From JAGOBP01 sp046328575 (GTDB lineage: Bacteria; Chloroflexota; Anaerolineae; Fen-1058): 56,865 nt of DNA. The position numbers and the translations under genes were made by a program. The stretch covers positions 1-56,865 of the forward strand of contig JAXLWI010000028.1 in the NCBI GenBank assembly GCA_046328575.1, read 5' to 3'. Each line of letters begins with the position of its first letter. Position 1 is the stretch's first letter. Positions 26,176-34,645 of the stretch are shown here, piece by piece. The notes below the pieces were generated by a model. That model did not search any database, was not told the DNA's origin, and saw nothing but the letters and a program-made list of their open reading frames with translations.

Positions 26176-26447
26176 GCCGCTTCAGGCGTTTCCGGCTGAA
26201 CTTCAATCGCTTCGGTGTCTCGTTTGCGGCCAAACAAAAGGTAGGCGATCGGCCCGATGGGCGGTGCGAAGGCTGCTATTAGCCAGACATTGCGTTTGCC
26301 GTTAAGCTCGGCATCGCTGCGCTGGCGAATATCGTACAAGGTCCAGATAACTAGCGCCGCGTTGATCGCACCGCGGACAAGACCATTGACGATTTTAAGG
26401 GCCGATGGCTTCTTGGAAGCGGATGGTTTAGTTTTTTCCTCAGTCAT
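26172..26447 (-). CDS. Small membrane protein with PLDc_N-like segment
   Basis: 91 residues: a Lys-rich N terminus (KTKPSASKKPSALK), then two membrane helices with NVWLIAAFAPPIGPIAYLLFGRKR, the signature of the phospholipase-D nuclease N-terminal domain (PLDc_N). In stand-alone form its function is unknown. AAGGAGTTGAACC precedes the ATG. Overlaps the next gene by 4 bases. Confidence 0.78.
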   Translation of the reverse strand: MTEEKTKPSASKKPSALKIVNGLVRGAINAALVIWTLYDIRQRSDAELNGKRNVWLIAAFAPPIGPIAYLLFGRKRDTEAIEVQPETPEAA

Positions 26448-26494
26448 GGTTCAACTCCTTGAAAGATTGGGCTTGGGTAGGATAGTCAACTTGT

Positions 26495-27175
26495 TCAGTG
26501 GGCGGCGAGAATCTGCAAGTGATTCATTGAGAAAGCCGCGCCGTGACCCGGATAGACCGTGGCCACGTTTAAGGTCTTCAGTTTTTCAACGCTCGTTTGA
26601 GCGGCTCCCCGATCGTCCATGATCGAGTTCAACGTGGGCTGCTGTGTGCTATCGAGCAGGTCACCGACGAACAGATCGCCGTCGACGGTGAGAAGACCGA
26701 TCGAGCCGCGCGAATGGCCGGGCAGCGCGATCACTTTAGCCGCCAGACCATAGATGGATAAATCGTCGCCGTCAGCAAGCTGCACGTCGGGCGTCACCCG
26801 ATTCGCTGCGCCGAATCCGAAGAGCAGCGGCGCGATCGCTTTGAGGAGCGGGTTGCCGCTACTGCGGCTCGCAAACATGTCGCCGCGTTCGATCATGCCG
26901 AAGTCGGCCGGATGCATGGCGAGCGGTGCGCCGAATGTCTGGCGCAGGTAGGCGGCATTGCCGGTGTGATCGAAATCGCCGTGCGTCAGGATGATGAGTT
27001 TCAAATTGCCCGGCTGGCAGCCCGCGTTCTGCAATTCTCGTTCGAGCGCCGCGCGTTGATTGGAACTGCCGGTGTCGACTAGAACGAAACCCGCATCGGT
27101 GTGGATCAAGTAACAATTAACGCGCCCCAAGCGATAAGGCAAGGCTAATGTGATGGTTTTGATGTCGAGTGACAT
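26495..27175 (-). CDS. MBL-fold metallo-hydrolase
   Basis: A 226-residue metallo-beta-lactamase fold protein of the glyoxalase-II-like group. The metal motif is LTHGDFDHTGN (the middle His of HxHxDH is Asp, a common variant), with later ligands in LPGHSRGSIGLL, VGDLL and the C-terminal VYPGHG. It hydrolyses an unknown ester or thioester in the cytosol. No good ribosome site is seen before the ATG. An inverted repeat at 27233-27249 sits upstream. Confidence 0.83.
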   Translation of the reverse strand: MSLDIKTITLALPYRLGRVNCYLIHTDAGFVLVDTGSSNQRAALERELQNAGCQPGNLKLIILTHGDFDHTGNAAYLRQTFGAPLAMHPADFGMIERGDMFASRSSGNPLLKAIAPLLFGFGAANRVTPDVQLADGDDLSIYGLAAKVIALPGHSRGSIGLLTVDGDLFVGDLLDSTQQPTLNSIMDDRGAAQTSVEKLKTLNVATVYPGHGAAFSMNHLQILAAH

Positions 27176-27218
27176 GACTTATGCCTGATGAGCAGCGAGT
27201 GCGCTGTGATATGCGAAC

Positions 27219-27249
27219 AGTATAGGCCGATCGTCAGGTAAAGCCTGAC
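27219..27249 (-). promoter_or_regulatory. Possible promoter with overlapping inverted repeat
   Basis: On the minus strand a TATACT (27224-27219) lies 44 bases before the MBL gene start. Where the -35 should be is the inverted repeat GTCAGG-5-CCTGAC (27233-27249), which suggests a regulator-bound promoter. The remaining part of the 276-base gap up to 27451 shows nothing recognisable. Confidence 0.35.
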
Positions 27250-27451
27250 AGTTAAGCGTCGAGCGCTAGTCGAAGTCCTGACACTTCAACGTCGTTCGGT
27301 TGATCTGAGGATACGCGCATTTTGCCGCAGGCGTCAACGGTCGAAAGTCTGAGGGGAAGTTGAAGTGGAGATAGTCAGGCGGAGATTTTGGGTGAGCGAG
27401 GTCATTAAATTCACGCCGCTTTTCGCTGGTAACTCCGCCCAGATGATTTAA

Positions 27452-29269
27452 CTAGTGGTCGGTGGCGTGCAGTGGTCCCTGCGCGTCGATGAACTCCAGC
27501 GATTGATGCCGGAAGTAAGTGTTGTACAGTTCGGCGTAGTGGCCGCCCACAGTGAGCAGGGTGGGGTGATTGCCTTCTTCGATGATTTGTCCGCGCCGTA
27601 ATACGATAATGCGATCGGCGTGGCGGATCGTCGAGAGGCGATGCGCGATAATGATGTTGGTGCGACCGCGCATGACGGTATCGAGGCCTTCTTGAATCAG
27701 CGTTTCCGTCAACGGATCGATGCTGGCGGTGGCTTCATCGAGAATGAAAATCGCCGGATTTTGCAGCAAAATGCGGCCCAGCGCGACGAGTTGGCGCTGC
27801 CCCATCGAGAGGCTGCTGCCCCGTTCGCCGACTTCGGTTGATAAGCCTTGTGACAAACCGGCCAACCAGTCGCCGCCGCCCACTTGCCGCGCCGCGCGTT
27901 CTACTTCATCATCGCTCGCTTCAGGTCGACCGTAGCGAATGTTCTCGCGCACCGTGCCTTCAAACAAAAACGGCGTCTGCGTGACCAAGCCGAGGCGCGC
28001 ACGATAGTCGGCTAGATCGAGCGTACGGATGTCCTGCCCATCGATCAGCAAGCGGCCACCCTGAAATTCGTAGAAGCGCGCGATCAACCGTGCTAGTGAA
28101 CTCTTGCCCGATCCGGTGTGACCAACCAACGCCAGTGTCTCGCCCGCGTGGATGGTCAACGAGAAATCGGTCAAGATTGGCTCGTCGAGCTTATAAGCAA
28201 AATCGATGTGATCGAACTTGATCTCACCGCGCACCGTCGGCAGCGCTCGATTATCGGTCTGCACGACACGCGGCTCGGCATCCAATAGCGCGAAGACACG
28301 TTCGGCCGCCGCCAGCCCGATCTGAAACTGGCTCCAAAACGAAGCGATACTGGTGACCGGGAACCAGAACAAGCCCAGCCCTTGAATGAACAGATACCAA
28401 TCGCCGGGTGTGAGCGCGCCGCTTTGCACGTTGAGGCCGCCCACGTAGACCAGCAGCGCCGTGCCGATACCGGCCAACACGTTGAGAATCGGAAAGATCG
28501 CGCTAAACACATAACCCGTACGGCGATTGATGCGGAACGATTGCTCGTTCACGTCCACGAACTCGTCGTAGATGGTGTTCTCCTGCCGAAAGGTCTTCGC
28601 AACCCCGATGCCGCTGACGGTTTCCTGAATGTGCGCGCTGACTTCGGCGCTGACGCGCCGCGATTGTGTGATGGTGTTGCGGGCAATGCGCCGAAACGTC
28701 AACGCCGCAAACACAATGAACGGTGCTAACGCCAGCGTGATCCACGTCAACGTCGTGTTGACGCTGAAGAGATAGCCCATCAATAACACAACGAGCAAAA
28801 TCTGGCTAAACAAATCCATCGTCAACGTGACGACTTGCGAAAAGGCCTGTGTGTCGGAGTTGACGCGACTCACGATCTTGGCCGAGATGAATTGATCGTA
28901 AAAGGACAGATCGCGCTTGAGCACCGCGTCGAAGGCGTCTTCGCGCAACTTTAAGACGACGGCGGCCACCGCGCGCGACGAAAACGAACGGCGCACAAAG
29001 TTGAACACCCACGCCAGTGAACCGATCGTTGCAATGAGAGCGGCACTGAGCACGAGATTGGCTTGACCCGCGGCGAATTGATCAAGCGTGCGCGAGATCA
29101 GGATTGGCAGGCTGACATCCAGCAGCGATTGCAGCACGACCGACACGGCCACCAACAACATGCGACCCAACTGCGGCTTGAAGTAACCGACGACGCGCGC
29201 GACCAGAGCGCGATCAGTGTAACGGCGGTCGTAGGCTTCGGCATCGAGACCGTCAAAAATGAAACCCAT
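27452..29269 (-). CDS. ABC exporter half, catalytically complete subunit of a heterodimer
   Basis: A 605-residue half-transporter with six membrane helices then an ATPase: Walker A GHTGSGKSSL, signature LSMGQRQLVALGR, Walker B IFILDEATASID and switch His in IAHRLST. The signature deviates (LSMGQ for LSGGQ) while Walker B keeps the catalytic Glu. It follows its partner gene by 3 bases. The partner has the opposite pattern, which is what is known of asymmetric exporters such as TM287/288. Substrate (drug, lipid or peptide) unknown. Confidence 0.9.
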   Translation of the reverse strand: MGFIFDGLDAEAYDRRYTDRALVARVVGYFKPQLGRMLLVAVSVVLQSLLDVSLPILISRTLDQFAAGQANLVLSAALIATIGSLAWVFNFVRRSFSSRAVAAVVLKLREDAFDAVLKRDLSFYDQFISAKIVSRVNSDTQAFSQVVTLTMDLFSQILLVVLLMGYLFSVNTTLTWITLALAPFIVFAALTFRRIARNTITQSRRVSAEVSAHIQETVSGIGVAKTFRQENTIYDEFVDVNEQSFRINRRTGYVFSAIFPILNVLAGIGTALLVYVGGLNVQSGALTPGDWYLFIQGLGLFWFPVTSIASFWSQFQIGLAAAERVFALLDAEPRVVQTDNRALPTVRGEIKFDHIDFAYKLDEPILTDFSLTIHAGETLALVGHTGSGKSSLARLIARFYEFQGGRLLIDGQDIRTLDLADYRARLGLVTQTPFLFEGTVRENIRYGRPEASDDEVERAARQVGGGDWLAGLSQGLSTEVGERGSSLSMGQRQLVALGRILLQNPAIFILDEATASIDPLTETLIQEGLDTVMRGRTNIIIAHRLSTIRHADRIIVLRRGQIIEEGNHPTLLTVGGHYAELYNTYFRHQSLEFIDAQGPLHATDH

Positions 29270-29272
29270 AGG

Positions 29273-31054
29273 CTAAACCACGCTTTCCAACGGTGGAAGT
29301 TCTACATCATAGCGCGCAAAGATGCGGCGATAGTGCGGCGAACGGCGCAGCAATTCATCGTGCGTGCCGTTGGCAACCAGGCGGCCCTGATCGATCACGA
29401 GGATATGATCGGCCCAACGGATCTGCGCCAAACGGTGTGTGATCAACAGCGTCGTGCGGCCACGCTGCACGTGCCGCAGTGCCAGTTGAATCTCGGCTTC
29501 GGTAGCACTGTCGATGGCGCTGGTCGAGTCGTCCAGAATCAAGATGCGCGGATCACTGAGAAAGGCCCGCGCCAGCGCCAAGCGTTGTCGCTGCCCGCCC
29601 GATAGCATCACACCGCGCTCACCGATCACCGTTTGATAAGCGTCCTTGAAGCTCAAGATGAAGTCGTGTGCTTGCGCGTCACGCGCCGCCTGTTCGATCT
29701 CGGCTTGCGTTGCGCCAGGCCGCCCAAACGCGATATTCTCAGCTACCGTGCGCGAGAACAAAAAGATGTCCTGCTCAATCTTGCCGATCTGTGACCGCAG
29801 CGCGTCCAGACTCCACTCACGCACATCTACCCCGTCGATCAGAATGCGGCCTGCTGTCACATCGTAAGTGCGATTCACTAGCCCGATCAAGCTGCTCTTG
29901 CCCGAACCGGTCTGGCCCACAATCGCTACGGTTTGCCCTGATTTAACGCAGAAGGAAATGTCTTGTAACAGCGGTTGATCGTCAAAGCCAAAGGAGACGT
30001 GATCGAACACGATCTCGCCCTTCACCGTCCGATCGGTCCCAGCGGCGTTCTCGTCCAGATCGGTTTCGGCCTTGATGATGCTGAGAATCCGATCGGCGCT
30101 GGCGAGGCCCGCCTGAATGAGCGAAAACGTAAAGATCGAGCTGAACGTCGGCCAGCGCAGTACATTCATCAGCCCCATCACGCCGATCACATCCGCCAGC
30201 GTGATGACGTTATTTTGATACAGCCACAATGAATGGAGCAGCATCAACCCAACCGTGATGGCGAATAACAACACGGGCAAGTAGCGCGCCTCGATGTGGC
30301 CTTGCTGGATCGCGGTGTCGTGCAGGCGGCGAGCGCTGCCGCGAAACTTGTCGCGCTCGAACAATTCGCGCGCGCTGGCTTTGACTACCTCAATCCCGGA
30401 GATGATCTCGGCCAGCGCTGCGTCGAGATGACCAAATTGATTGCGTAGACGCGCGTAGACGGGCTCCAGTTCATTAACGTAGGCACGCACTGCGACGATG
30501 TAGGCTGTGACGAAGAGGGCGGGGACGATCAAGAGTTGGAGATTGATCGAAGCCACGAAGATCAACACGATGGCGATCGTGCCCCACGACTCGATCAAAA
30601 TACTGGCGCCCGGCGTGACCATATCGCTGAGCAAAGCGACATCGTCGGTGGCGCGCGCCATCACATCGCCAACTCGCTGTCGATTGTGAAAGGTCTGGCT
30701 CTTGCCGAGCAAACTAGCGTACAATTCCTGGCGCGCATCGGCGGCAAAGCGCGTGGCGATGTGCGTGTACGCATATGAGGCCATGATGTTGAAGAGGCCG
30801 TCCATTGTCAGGATGAACAGAATGGTGAGCGCGTACACGGGCAACTGCCCGCCGCCAGGCTTGGTCAATTCACCCGCCGCGCGACCGATCAACACCGGGC
30901 TGCTGGAATACGTAGTCAGGCTGACGAGTTGCAACGCCAGGGCCAGCGCTAAAAGTTTCTTATAGCGCCCGATGTGCGATATCACCCAGCGTGTCGTCGA
31001 ACGGCGGTCGTAGGTGTAGGCGTTGCTAACGTTGAATTCACTGTTTGAAGACAT
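29273..31054 (-). CDS. ABC exporter half with degenerate Walker B
   Basis: A 593-residue half-transporter: six membrane helices, Walker A GQTGSGKSSL, signature LSGGQRQRLALARAF, Walker B ILILDDSTSAID and switch LITHRLAQI. The catalytic Glu after Walker B is Asp. Paired with the LSMGQ signature of the downstream subunit, this makes one degenerate ATP site and one active site in the heterodimer. The start ATG lacks a clear ribosome site. The 188-base gap upstream holds only the etf terminator and a heptad repeat. Confidence 0.9.
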   Translation of the reverse strand: MSSNSEFNVSNAYTYDRRSTTRWVISHIGRYKKLLALALALQLVSLTTYSSSPVLIGRAAGELTKPGGGQLPVYALTILFILTMDGLFNIMASYAYTHIATRFAADARQELYASLLGKSQTFHNRQRVGDVMARATDDVALLSDMVTPGASILIESWGTIAIVLIFVASINLQLLIVPALFVTAYIVAVRAYVNELEPVYARLRNQFGHLDAALAEIISGIEVVKASARELFERDKFRGSARRLHDTAIQQGHIEARYLPVLLFAITVGLMLLHSLWLYQNNVITLADVIGVMGLMNVLRWPTFSSIFTFSLIQAGLASADRILSIIKAETDLDENAAGTDRTVKGEIVFDHVSFGFDDQPLLQDISFCVKSGQTVAIVGQTGSGKSSLIGLVNRTYDVTAGRILIDGVDVREWSLDALRSQIGKIEQDIFLFSRTVAENIAFGRPGATQAEIEQAARDAQAHDFILSFKDAYQTVIGERGVMLSGGQRQRLALARAFLSDPRILILDDSTSAIDSATEAEIQLALRHVQRGRTTLLITHRLAQIRWADHILVIDQGRLVANGTHDELLRRSPHYRRIFARYDVELPPLESVV

Positions 31055-31183
31055 GCCGGTTCTCGTTTAAGGCTGCGGGTATGACATGGGCCAGCGCAAA
31101 GAGTAAGTCTACCAGCTCAGGCCAAAGCTATCAACCAGTCATGGTGAGTCATGAACCGCACATGCCATACAGCCGTGAAAAAG

Positions 31184-31214
31184 TTGAGGCTCAAGCCAAC
31201 GGCTTGAGCCTCAA
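31184..31214 (-). terminator. Terminator of the etfBA operon
   Basis: Perfect 14-base arms TTGAGGCTCAAGCC and GGCTTGAGCCTCAA with a 3-base loop; on the minus strand it is followed by CTTTTT. Confidence 0.85.
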
Positions 31215-31240
31215 TCCAAAGTCTAAAATCCAAAATCGAC
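31213..31240. repeat. Heptanucleotide repeat, AATCCAA family
   Basis: Four 7-base units: AATCCAA, AGTCTAA, AATCCAA, AATCGAC, directly after the etfA stop codon (minus strand) and before its terminator. Same family as 47807-47841. Confidence 0.75.
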
Positions 31241-31242
31241 AA

Positions 31243-32226
31243 TTACTTGCCTAGGCGCTTCTTGAACTCTGCATCCAGCGCGGGCACGATCTGGAATAGA
31301 TCGCCGACGACGCCATAGCGCGCCAGTTTGAAGATCGGCGCTTCGGGATCTTTGTTGATGGCGACAATCACTTTGGCAGTACGCATGCCGGCTTGATGTT
31401 GAATCGCGCCGCTGATGCCGCACGCGATGTACAGATCGGGCGCAACGGTCTTGCCGGTCTGGCCCACTTGATGCGCGTACGGAATCCAGCCCGCATCGAC
31501 GGCAGCGCGGCTCGCGCCTAATGCGCCGCCCAGCGTCTTGGCGAGTTCGGCTACGGGCTTGAAGCCGTCCGGTCCGCCCACGCCACGCCCGCCCGACACG
31601 ATGACGCGCGCATCGTTGAGGCTAACCTCGCCTTCACCCTCGATCGCGAAGCCAGTGACTTTGCTAGCGATCTGATCTTCACTCAGCACCGGCGCGACGG
31701 CGGTCACGCTGCCCGCTTTGCCTGCGACGACTTCCGGCATGGGGAAGGCGCGCGATCGGGTAGTAAGGACGATCGGACGTTTGGCGGGCACGATGACGTG
31801 CGCCAACAGTTTGCCCGCATACACCGGTCGTGTCGCCAGTAGTTGACCGTCCTGCTCCTCGATCGCCGTGCAGTCCGCAATCGCGCCTGTTTCCAGTTCG
31901 ACGGCGACGCCGCTGCTCACATCGCGGCCGCGCGTCGAGGCGCCCGCCATCACGACTTCAGGCTTGATGTCCTGCGCGATTTTTGTGAGCAACGCGATGT
32001 ATGGCTCGGCGCGAAAATCGGTCAGTGTAGCATCCTCACACACGATTGCTTGATCGGCGCCCAACGTGATCGCTTCCGCTGCGATCGCCGCTGCGTTTTC
32101 GCCAAACACCGCCGCGGTCACCGTGCCGCCGTTAGCGAGGCGCTTCGCTTCGCCGAGGCACTCGTACGAAATGGGCAAGCCACTGCCTTTGAACGTTTCA
32201 ATCCAGACGAGAATGTTGTGCGCCAT
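31243..32226 (-). CDS. etfA: Electron transfer flavoprotein alpha subunit
   Basis: 327 residues, normal length. The C-terminal FAD-binding domain has SGGRGVGG, GASRAAVDAGWIPYAHQVGQTGKTVAPDLYIACGISGAIQH and AINKDPEAPIFKLARYGVVGD, the standard signature. With EtfB it takes electrons from acyl-CoA dehydrogenases and passes them to the quinone pool. AGAAGGTGAT precedes the ATG; it lies 2 bases after etfB. This is the more canonical of two ETF pairs in the window. Confidence 0.94.
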   Translation of the reverse strand: MAHNILVWIETFKGSGLPISYECLGEAKRLANGGTVTAAVFGENAAAIAAEAITLGADQAIVCEDATLTDFRAEPYIALLTKIAQDIKPEVVMAGASTRGRDVSSGVAVELETGAIADCTAIEEQDGQLLATRPVYAGKLLAHVIVPAKRPIVLTTRSRAFPMPEVVAGKAGSVTAVAPVLSEDQIASKVTGFAIEGEGEVSLNDARVIVSGGRGVGGPDGFKPVAELAKTLGGALGASRAAVDAGWIPYAHQVGQTGKTVAPDLYIACGISGAIQHQAGMRTAKVIVAINKDPEAPIFKLARYGVVGDLFQIVPALDAEFKKRLGK

Positions 32227-32228
32227 GA

Positions 32229-33026
32229 TTAGATCACCTTCTCCGCCATAAGTTTATCGGCCAGTGCCGCGGCGATGGCTTGCGGTGAATCGCCGCTGAT
32301 GATCTCGACGTTACCCGTGCGTGCCGGCAGCGGGAAAGTCTTGACCCACTGCGTGGCTGCGTGAGCGCGCCCAACCTTATCGGCGTCCGCGCCGATGGCG
32401 GCGGCATTCAACGTCGGAATGGCGAGTTTGCTGGCTTTGCGGATATTCATGAAGGAGGGATAACGCGGTTCGTTGATCTCTTTCACGACGCTGATGACGG
32501 CGGGTAACTTGCTGGCAACGCCTTGCCGACCTTGCTCAAGAAGGCGCGTGACTTTGAGCGATTTGGCAGCTGCGTCAAGTTCATCGATCTTGGCGACGTA
32601 TGATAGGAGCGGCCAACCCAATCGGCGCGCCACGCCTGCTGGAACCAGGCCCGTATCGCCGTCAATGGCCTGCTTGCCGAAGACGACCACATCCACATCG
32701 CCCAACTTCTTGATGGCTTGGGCCAGGATGTGAGTGGTGGCCAGGGCATCGCTGCCGTCGAAGATCGGATCGGAGATGAGTTGGGCGTCGTCACAGCCCA
32801 TCGCCACGGCCTGCTTCAGCGCTTCTTTGGCTTGCTCCGGCCCGACTGAGAGTACGGTCACTTTCCCGCCGAACTTCTCCTTAAGGCGGATCGCTTCTTC
32901 GATCGCGTACTCGTCCCACGGGTTGATGACGAGCGGTGCATCACCCCAACTGACGTTCGACTGCTCATCGACTTTGAGCGTCGCCGCCGTGTCGGGCACT
33001 TGCTTGGTGCAAACGACAATGTTCAA
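32229..33026 (-). CDS. etfB: Electron transfer flavoprotein beta subunit
   Basis: 265 residues. The start is set at TTG 33026 because AAGGAGGT lies 4 bases before it and the protein then begins MNIVVCTKQVPDT, the normal EtfB N terminus; the ATG at 33044 would place the ribosome site inside the coding region. Family blocks: NPWDEYAIEEAIRLKEKFGG, the AMP-binding loop GKQAIDGDTGLVPA and the C-terminal KASKLAIPT recognition-loop region. It binds EtfA and contacts acyl-CoA dehydrogenases. Confidence 0.93.
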   Translation of the reverse strand: MNIVVCTKQVPDTAATLKVDEQSNVSWGDAPLVINPWDEYAIEEAIRLKEKFGGKVTVLSVGPEQAKEALKQAVAMGCDDAQLISDPIFDGSDALATTHILAQAIKKLGDVDVVVFGKQAIDGDTGLVPAGVARRLGWPLLSYVAKIDELDAAAKSLKVTRLLEQGRQGVASKLPAVISVVKEINEPRYPSFMNIRKASKLAIPTLNAAAIGADADKVGRAHAATQWVKTFPLPARTGNVEIISGDSPQAIAAALADKLMAEKVI

Positions 33027-33108
33027 GGTGACCTCCTTAGGCATGATGTGTTGATTGCTGGCTATTGGTGGGGCGGCTAATGTTTGAATTCACAAGAGCC
33101 TCGCCAAC

Positions 33109-33117
33109 ATTATAACA
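33109..33117 (-). promoter_or_regulatory. Extended -10 promoter of etfBA
   Basis: On the minus strand TG-T-TATAAT (33117-33109). The expected leader to TTG 33026 is about 75 bases. The -35 is poor. Confidence 0.6.
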
Positions 33118-33133
33118 CACTGCGTCAAAAGAC

Positions 33134-33199
33134 AACCGCGAAGGCGCAAAGACAGGAAGATTTTAAGGTTTTCCTTCGCATCTTCGTGTCTTTGTGGTT
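33134..33199. repeat. Imperfect palindromic repeat, AACCGCGAAG type
   Basis: Two 27-base arms, 33134-33160 and 33173-33199 (ends CTTTGTGGTT), pair at roughly 19 of 27 positions around a 12-base loop. Inside each arm short units resembling GCGAAG/GCAAAGACA recur. It belongs to the same class of intergenic tandem-plus-inverted repeats seen elsewhere here. Confidence 0.65.
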
Positions 33200-33245
33200 C
33201 AATAATGGGACGCGAAGCACGCTGAATCGCCCACCCGCAATCAGT

Positions 33246-33348
33246 GTCATTCCGAGCCACGTAGTGGCGAGGAATCTCTACGCCAGCCGGGTGTATTTCG
33301 GCCGAACCAGAGATTCCTCGTCGCCGTAGCGCGGCTCCTCGGAATGAC
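33246..33348. repeat. Palindromic element, GTCATTCCGAG family, copy 1
   Basis: About 103 bases with outer arms GTCATTCCGAG/CTCGGAATGAC and inner arms CGAGGAATCTCT (33268-33279)/AGAGATTCCTCG (33309-33320). It ends 9 bases after the acyl-CoA dehydrogenase stop. A second copy with the same layout is at 44063-44157. No open reading frame; MITE-like. Confidence 0.8.
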
Positions 33349-33356
33349 GCGTCCGA

Positions 33357-34568
33357 TTATTCTTCCTGCCAAACCTCTGCATCGTAAGCCGGTAGTTCGC
33401 AACGGAGGTCGCCGTCTTCACGGTAGCCTAACGCGTAACCGGCCTGCATTAGTTGGTGAATCTCGCTCGTGCCTTCGTAGATGATGGCGCCGCGGCTGTT
33501 GCGCAGATAGCGTTCCACGTCGTATTCATCGCTATAGCCGTACGCGCCGTGAATCTGAACAGCGGCATTAGCGGCCTCGAATGACGCATCGGTGGCGTAC
33601 CATTTCATCAGCGACGTTTCGCGGGTGTTGCGCTGCCCTTGGTTCTTCAGCCACCCCGCGCGGAGATACAACAGCCGCCCGATCTCATACTGCTGCACTA
33701 TGTAAGCGATCTTCTGCTGCACCAGTTGATGCTTGCCGATCTCCTTGCCGAAGGCTCTGCGTTCATTAGCATACTTCACACTCGCGTCGAGCGCCGCGCG
33801 GATTAAGCCGGTCGCGCCCGACCCCACCGTATAACGGCCATTGTCCAGCGCCGACATCGCGATCTTAAAGCCCTCGCCCTCTTCGCCGATTCGATTTTCT
33901 TTTGGTACGCGCACATCACTACAATTGACCCAACCCGTCGATCCGGCGCGCACACCTAGCTTGCCGTGAATATCGCCGCGGGTCACGCCGGGCCGATCGG
34001 TTTCGATCATGAACGCCGTCAATGCCTCGTGCGGATCTTTCGCCGTCGGATCGGTTTTGGCGAACCACAAAATGTGATGGGCCTTTGACGCCAGACTGAT
34101 CCACATCTTCTCGCCATTGATGACGTAGTCATCGCCAGCGCGCCGCGCTGTCGAAACCATATTCGCCACATCGCTGCCGACGCCGGGCTCGGTCAAGCCG
34201 AACATCGCGTACTTCTCGCCTTTGGCTTGCGGCACCAGAAAGCGCTGCTTCTGATCTTCCGTACCCCATTGCAACAGCGCCAAACTGTTTAAGCCCACAT
34301 GCACCGACATCACCACGCGCAGCGACGTATCGACGGCTTCCAGTTCTTCACACGCCAGTCCCAACGAAATGTAATCGAAGCCTTGACCGCCATATTTTAC
34401 GGGCAGGCACAGGCCTAAAATGCCCAGCTCAGCCATGCGCGGCAGCGTCGCCGGATTCATCTCTTGGCGGCGATCCCAGTCTTTGATCGTCGGTTGCACT
34501 TCGCGCGTGGCAAAATCGCGCACCATCTTTTGAACCATCACATGTTCGGACGAGAGGGTGAAGTCCAT
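33357..34568 (-). CDS. Acyl-CoA dehydrogenase
   Basis: 403 residues of the standard FAD-dependent family that makes the trans-2,3 double bond in acyl-CoA. Visible: FGLTEPGVGSD (FAD/substrate loop), WISLASKAHH, RRAFGKEIGKHQLVQQK and the C-terminal IYEGTSEIHQ with the catalytic Glu. AAGGAGCTTAAG precedes the ATG. Electrons should go to the EtfBA encoded next to it in the same direction. Chain-length specificity cannot be read from sequence. Confidence 0.92.
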   Translation of the reverse strand: MDFTLSSEHVMVQKMVRDFATREVQPTIKDWDRRQEMNPATLPRMAELGILGLCLPVKYGGQGFDYISLGLACEELEAVDTSLRVVMSVHVGLNSLALLQWGTEDQKQRFLVPQAKGEKYAMFGLTEPGVGSDVANMVSTARRAGDDYVINGEKMWISLASKAHHILWFAKTDPTAKDPHEALTAFMIETDRPGVTRGDIHGKLGVRAGSTGWVNCSDVRVPKENRIGEEGEGFKIAMSALDNGRYTVGSGATGLIRAALDASVKYANERRAFGKEIGKHQLVQQKIAYIVQQYEIGRLLYLRAGWLKNQGQRNTRETSLMKWYATDASFEAANAAVQIHGAYGYSDEYDVERYLRNSRGAIIYEGTSEIHQLMQAGYALGYREDGDLRCELPAYDAEVWQEE

Positions 34569-34606
34569 CTTAAGCTCCTTGGAGAATGAATGACGAGTAC
34601 GCCGGG

Positions 34607-34636
34607 TTCACTCGTTAAGTGTCATGCGAGTATAAT
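34607..34636 (+). promoter_or_regulatory. Promoter of the TPR gene, probable leaderless start
   Basis: TTCACT (34607-34612), 18-base spacer, TATAAT (34631-34636). The -10 ends 9 bases before ATG 34646, so the mRNA likely starts within 3 bases of it. On the minus strand TATACT (34634-34629) overlaps it and may serve the acyl-CoA dehydrogenase. A small inverted repeat ACGAGT/ACTCGT spans 34593-34615. Confidence 0.6.
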
Positions 34637-34645
34637 TCTACATCA

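Noticed and set aside
33084..33329. 81-codon plus-strand open frame
   Set aside because: It consists entirely of two palindromic repeats, so the translation has no meaning.
33246..33348. A full insertion sequence
   Set aside because: Only about 100 bases with no transposase frame; kept as a non-autonomous palindromic repeat.
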